This document shows, one piece after another, positions 6,457 to 8,200 of a stretch of DNA of 8,200 nt. Numbering within the stretch: position 1 is the stretch's first letter; every line of letters starts with the position of its first letter. The stretch is from Actinomycetes bacterium (GTDB taxonomy: Bacteria > Actinomycetota > Actinomycetes > Actinomycetales > Demequinaceae). The translations under genes were made by a program, and so were the position numbers. The stretch is taken from contig JAEYYZ010000218.1 in NCBI GenBank assembly GCA_023428185.1, positions 1 to 8,200 on the forward strand, in the 5' to 3' direction. A model generated the notes under the pieces. That model had not been told where the DNA came from and searched no databases. It saw nothing but the letters and a program-made list of their open reading frames with translations.

Positions 6457-7098
6457 ATGCAACTAGCGTCAGTAACGCACGCGACCCGGAGTCGTGTGCT
6501 CTCAGTTGGCTTGCTCTCGCTCGTGCTTTCGGGTTGTGTGGCATCTGAGGAGCCCAGTGGCGGTCTGGCGCCTTCGGTACGAGCCCAGTTTGAAGAGTTG
6601 CTCGAAGAAGCCCGCAAAATGCAGAGTTCGGACGCACAGATCGCCGCGCTGGAACAAGCGCTCGCCTCTGACAAGTCGATCACTTTCGAGCAGTACGTGC
6701 AGGCGAAAGACGCGGAGATCGCCTGCGTGCGCGACCTCGGGTTTGACATCGTCGAGGAGCAACGCCTCGATCACGGTTCATGGATCGAGATCAAGTACCT
6801 CTACGGTGGCATTCCCCGTTCCGATGCTCTTAACGCCCTACTTGATGAAGCCGATAGGTGTATGGATGTTCACGCGCGGTTCCTCGAGTATGCCTACCAA
6901 ATCCAGCCGTCAATCGAGGAAACTGACGCCATGCGTGAGGAGCGTCGCGCGGAGTTTGTCGCCTGCCTGCACGCAGAGGGCGTGAACGTGGATGAGAAAG
7001 CAGACTGGTCCGAGCTCGTAATCGCGGACCGAGAGCACGCTCGGAGCGCCGACGAGCAAAACTGCTACGAGCAACTCAATCTCATTGAACTCGGCTAG
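6457..7098 (+). CDS. Cysteine-rich lipoprotein with internal duplication (copy 1)
   Basis: This 213-residue protein is a predicted lipoprotein. ATG 6457 opens a short basic N-region, the hydrophobic run VLSVGLLSLVLSG and lipobox Cys27, so the mature protein should be lipid-anchored on the outer face of the membrane. An upstream in-frame ATG (6304) would add 51 residues without signal character and overlap the preceding remnant. The mature part is helical and acidic, with four more cysteines (C90, C135, C170, C203), enough for two disulfides. Two similar segments are visible: AEIACVRDLGFDI (87-99) leading to DEADRCMDV, and AEFVACLHAEGVNV (165-178) leading to ADEQNCYEQL. This 'A..C....G' and later 'C' pattern resembles uncharacterised actinobacterial lipoproteins, from memory only. 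Its first mature 40 residues align without gaps to the lipoprotein at 7960. Function unknown; no strong ribosome site is visible. Confidence 0.78.
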   Translation: MQLASVTHATRSRVLSVGLLSLVLSGCVASEEPSGGLAPSVRAQFEELLEEARKMQSSDAQIAALEQALASDKSITFEQYVQAKDAEIACVRDLGFDIVEEQRLDHGSWIEIKYLYGGIPRSDALNALLDEADRCMDVHARFLEYAYQIQPSIEETDAMREERRAEFVACLHAEGVNVDEKADWSELVIADREHARSADEQNCYEQLNLIELG

Positions 7099-7103
7099 CT
7101 TTG

Positions 7104-7118
7104 ACTCCTCGCCGGAGT
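7104..7118 (+). terminator. Weak hairpin after lipoprotein copy 1
   Basis: ACTCC (7104-7108) and GGAGT (7114-7118) form a five-pair stem with a five-base loop, six bases after the lipoprotein stop. There is no T-run. The rest of the 96-base gap to the next gene shows nothing else I can support. Confidence 0.22.
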
Positions 7119-7194
7119 GGACTCGCCGCGTTCGACGGTTCACGTTGGATAGAGTCCGTACCAAGACACCGCTGTTAGAGGGGGCCTCAGGTAC

Positions 7195-7425
7195 ATGAAA
7201 CGCACACGCAGCGCAGGCACCGCCATCGCGGTGTCGCTCGCGTTCATCGCACCGCTAGTCGCCGGCGGCGTGCTCGCCGTGCGCGCGGCCTCGCAATCCC
7301 CGCTGGAATCAGCATCGGACGTAGCACCCCTCCAGGGCACAGTAGAGCGAGCCGAGAGGTTCCGCGAAGCCCAAGTAGCCATCGCCGTCGAACACGCCGA
7401 TGCCCTCGCCCCCACCAACACGTAG
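7195..7425 (+). pseudogene. Short signal-anchor ORF, probable truncated start of an envelope protein
   Basis: These 76 codons start at ATG 7195 with a good upstream purine run (AGAGGGGG, 7178-7185). The N-terminus, MKRTRSAGTAIAVSLAFIAP then LVAGGVLAVRAAS, is a basic region plus one membrane-spanning segment. The remainder (DVAPLQGTVERAERFREAQV and on to ALAPTNT) is soluble, outside the membrane, and stops abruptly. The pattern of one helix followed by 'P..GTVERA....AQVAIAVE' is reminiscent of the start of periplasmic adaptor-type subunits of ABC/RND-like efflux systems, which would be several hundred residues long. No continuation was found in the other frames after 7425, so if this reading is right the gene is truncated. 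Alternatively it is an intact small membrane-anchored protein. Its position between two secreted-protein/lipoprotein modules hints that an exporter once belonged to the locus. The family assignment is weak. Confidence 0.45.
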
Positions 7426-7458
7426 GTCCCTGAAAAGTCCCGGAAATACACCACTTCT

Positions 7459-7472
7459 GGGGGCTTGCCCCC
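7459..7472 (+). terminator. GC hairpin with CTTG loop after the 7195-7425 ORF
   Basis: GGGGG (7459-7463), loop CTTG and CCCCC (7468-7472) make a compact five-pair G/C stem, 34 bases after the stop at 7425. It is followed by C-rich sequence, not a T-run, so it is a possible factor-dependent or intrinsic-like terminator isolating the next gene. Confidence 0.4.
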
Positions 7473-7495
7473 CCCTCCCGTTCGCGCACTAGCGT

Positions 7496-7531
7496 TTGAC
7501 AGGCCCGCGCTCCAAAGGATGAGTCCGGGCC
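7496..7531 (+). promoter_or_regulatory. Candidate promoter/leader region of the small secreted gene
   Basis: A perfect -35-like TTGACA is at 7496-7501, 66 bases before the ATG at 7568. Directly after it, GGCCCG (7502-7507) and CGGGCC (7526-7531) form an inverted repeat across the region where a -10 box would sit. No good -10 hexamer occurs at 16-18 bases; AACAAT at 7538-7543 is the most -10-like hexamer nearby but is badly spaced from TTGACA. The call is therefore tentative. Confidence 0.3.
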
Positions 7532-7567
7532 GCACGTAACAATTGGTACCTAACGAGAGGGTGGGGA

Positions 7568-7867
7568 ATGAAGAAGCTATTCGCGACGATTGGTGCAGTT
7601 CTCATGGCCATGGTGGTCCTCGCTACACCGGCGTCTGCAGGGAACTCTGGATGGTTGACGTACTCCTGGTGCCCGGTGGTCGACGGATGTGGTCTAGTCA
7701 CGACGATCTACGCTCACGCGGCCACTGCCTCCGACGGTAGTTGCTCGGGCAGCGTGGGTGTGCGCGTGCGCTATATGGGCGGCACCGTCACTGGACCTAC
7801 GGTCTGGGGTGCGAGTTCCGCCTATGCTGGCGGTCAGAACACCACGGCTTACGTCGCCTACAAGTAG
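7568..7867 (+). CDS. Small secreted protein (copy 2, intact)
   Basis: This 99-residue precursor has a textbook Sec signal peptide: MKK, hydrophobic core LFATIGAVLMAMVVLAT, and PASA before a probable cleavage after Ala24. The mature protein is about 75 residues, Gly/Ser/Thr/Val/Tyr-rich and predicted mostly beta, with three cysteines (C35, C41, C59). The start is supported by GAGAGG at 7555-7560. It resembles the remnant at 6126-6350 (shared Y.HA.T....GSC and VTG.P segments), and both are followed by a related lipoprotein gene. I do not recognise the family. The size, signal and Gly/aromatic-rich content loosely recall lactococcin 972-type secreted peptides, but the cysteines and the lack of the expected SNY.H-like motif argue against a firm assignment. 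A strong hairpin begins 13 bases after its stop. Confidence 0.75.
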   Translation: MKKLFATIGAVLMAMVVLATPASAGNSGWLTYSWCPVVDGCGLVTTIYAHAATASDGSCSGSVGVRVRYMGGTVTGPTVWGASSAYAGGQNTTAYVAYK

Positions 7868-7880
7868 TGCCTGACTCCCT

Positions 7881-7923
7881 GCTCCGGCCTGTGGCAGAGT
7901 AGTTCTGTGCCGCAGGCCGGAGC
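7881..7923 (+). terminator. Very strong intergenic hairpin (19-base arms, 5-base loop)
   Basis: The arms are 7881-7899 and 7905-7923. The outer 11 bases (GCTCCGGCCTG with CAGGCCGGAGC) are perfectly complementary. Then come one G-T pair, four Watson-Crick pairs, one G-G mismatch and two more pairs closing a TAGTT loop. No T-run follows (GCTAGATG), and the next gene has its own ribosome site 27 bases later, so it may be a partial terminator, an attenuator, or a 3' stabiliser that keeps the secreted-protein message more abundant than the lipoprotein message. Confidence 0.7.
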
Positions 7924-7959
7924 GCTAGATGTTGGTCCGCCCCTATCTTGGAAAGAGAG

Positions 7960-8200
7960 ATGCCCAAACTACCCGGCCAAGCCCGATCGAATTCTCTGTT
8001 AGCCGCATCGGCCATGTGCGCACTGACCATCCTCACGCTGAGCGCTTGCCAGGCGGCTCCCGAACCACTCGATGACGGGGTGGCCGCGTTCGACCTCCTC
8101 GTCGAAGGCGTTCTTATAGAAGCTCGTGATGGCGGCGCAAGCGCGCAACAGCTGGCAGTGCTCGAAGAAGCGAAAGTGACGCGCGCCGTCTCGGCCGAGT
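7960..8200 (+). CDS. Lipoprotein paralogue (copy 2), partial at the window edge
   Basis: The reading frame is open from ATG 7960 to the right edge (80 codons visible). GGAAAGAG (7950-7957) is the ribosome site. The N-terminus has basic residues (K3, R9), a hydrophobic run (LLAASAMCALTILTLSA) and lipobox Cys30, so it should be exported and lipid-anchored. From the lipid-modified cysteine it aligns without gaps with the copy-1 lipoprotein: LIEARDGGASAQQLAVLEEA (52-71) against LEEARKMQSSDAQIAALEQA (49-68) has 10 identities in 20, and both segments lie 22 residues after their cysteine. It is therefore a diverged paralogue. The cysteine-rich C-terminal part seen in copy 1 would lie outside the window. 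It is probably co-transcribed, at least in part, with the small secreted gene 92 bases upstream. Function unknown. Confidence 0.78.
   Translation, partial: MPKLPGQARSNSLLAASAMCALTILTLSACQAAPEPLDDGVAAFDLLVEGVLIEARDGGASAQQLAVLEEAKVTRAVSAE

Noticed and set aside
7543..7740. Overlapping plus-strand ORF starting GTG 7543 (65 codons)
   Set aside because: It is out of frame with the signal-peptide ORF at 7568, has no export or domain features and shares the same ribosome-site region.
7568..7867. Assignment of the small secreted protein as a lactococcin 972 bacteriocin
   Set aside because: There is only a loose resemblance in size and composition; three cysteines and no clear family motif make the name unsafe.

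Overview
The window looks like high-GC actinobacterial DNA, most likely from the order Micrococcales. The evidence is strong G/C bias at third codon positions, GTG starts, LURP-one-like and etfBA genes of actinobacterial character, and a cluster of small secreted and lipoprotein genes. The genus cannot be fixed from sequence alone. No rRNA, tRNA, CRISPR array or recognisable insertion sequence was seen.

Layout. (1) Positions 1-1162, minus strand: etfB and the start of etfA, the two electron transfer flavoprotein subunits, joined by an ATGA overlap; etfA runs off the left edge. (2) 1238-1816, minus strand: a LURP-one-related/scramblase-like beta-barrel protein. (3) 1817-2025: a divergent intergenic region with a 7-bp inverted repeat and a possible 26-codon leader ORF that carries a better ribosome binding site than the gene it precedes. 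(4) 2026-6099, plus strand: a two-gene operon. The first gene is a large membrane family 2 glycosyltransferase of the cellulose/chitin/hyaluronan synthase type. The second is a membrane-anchored GH18-like protein with two C-terminal chitin-binding-type (CBM5/12) modules. Together they look like a synthase and a wall-side processing or binding partner for a beta-linked, possibly GlcNAc-containing, exopolysaccharide. (5) 6100-8200, plus strand: an accessory region of small exported proteins.

Region 5 is the least ordinary part. It appears to hold two diverged copies of one module: a small secreted protein, then a gap of about 100 bases with an inverted repeat, then a cysteine-rich lipoprotein. 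In copy 1 (6126-7098) the secreted gene has lost its start while the lipoprotein is intact. In copy 2 (7568 to past the right edge) the secreted gene is intact with a good signal peptide, and a very strong hairpin (7881-7923) separates it from the second lipoprotein. Between the copies is a short signal-anchor ORF (7195-7425) that looks like the truncated start of a larger envelope protein, possibly a transporter adaptor. The repeated pairing suggests that the secreted protein and the lipoprotein work together, for example as effector and immunity or receptor partner, but that function is inference.
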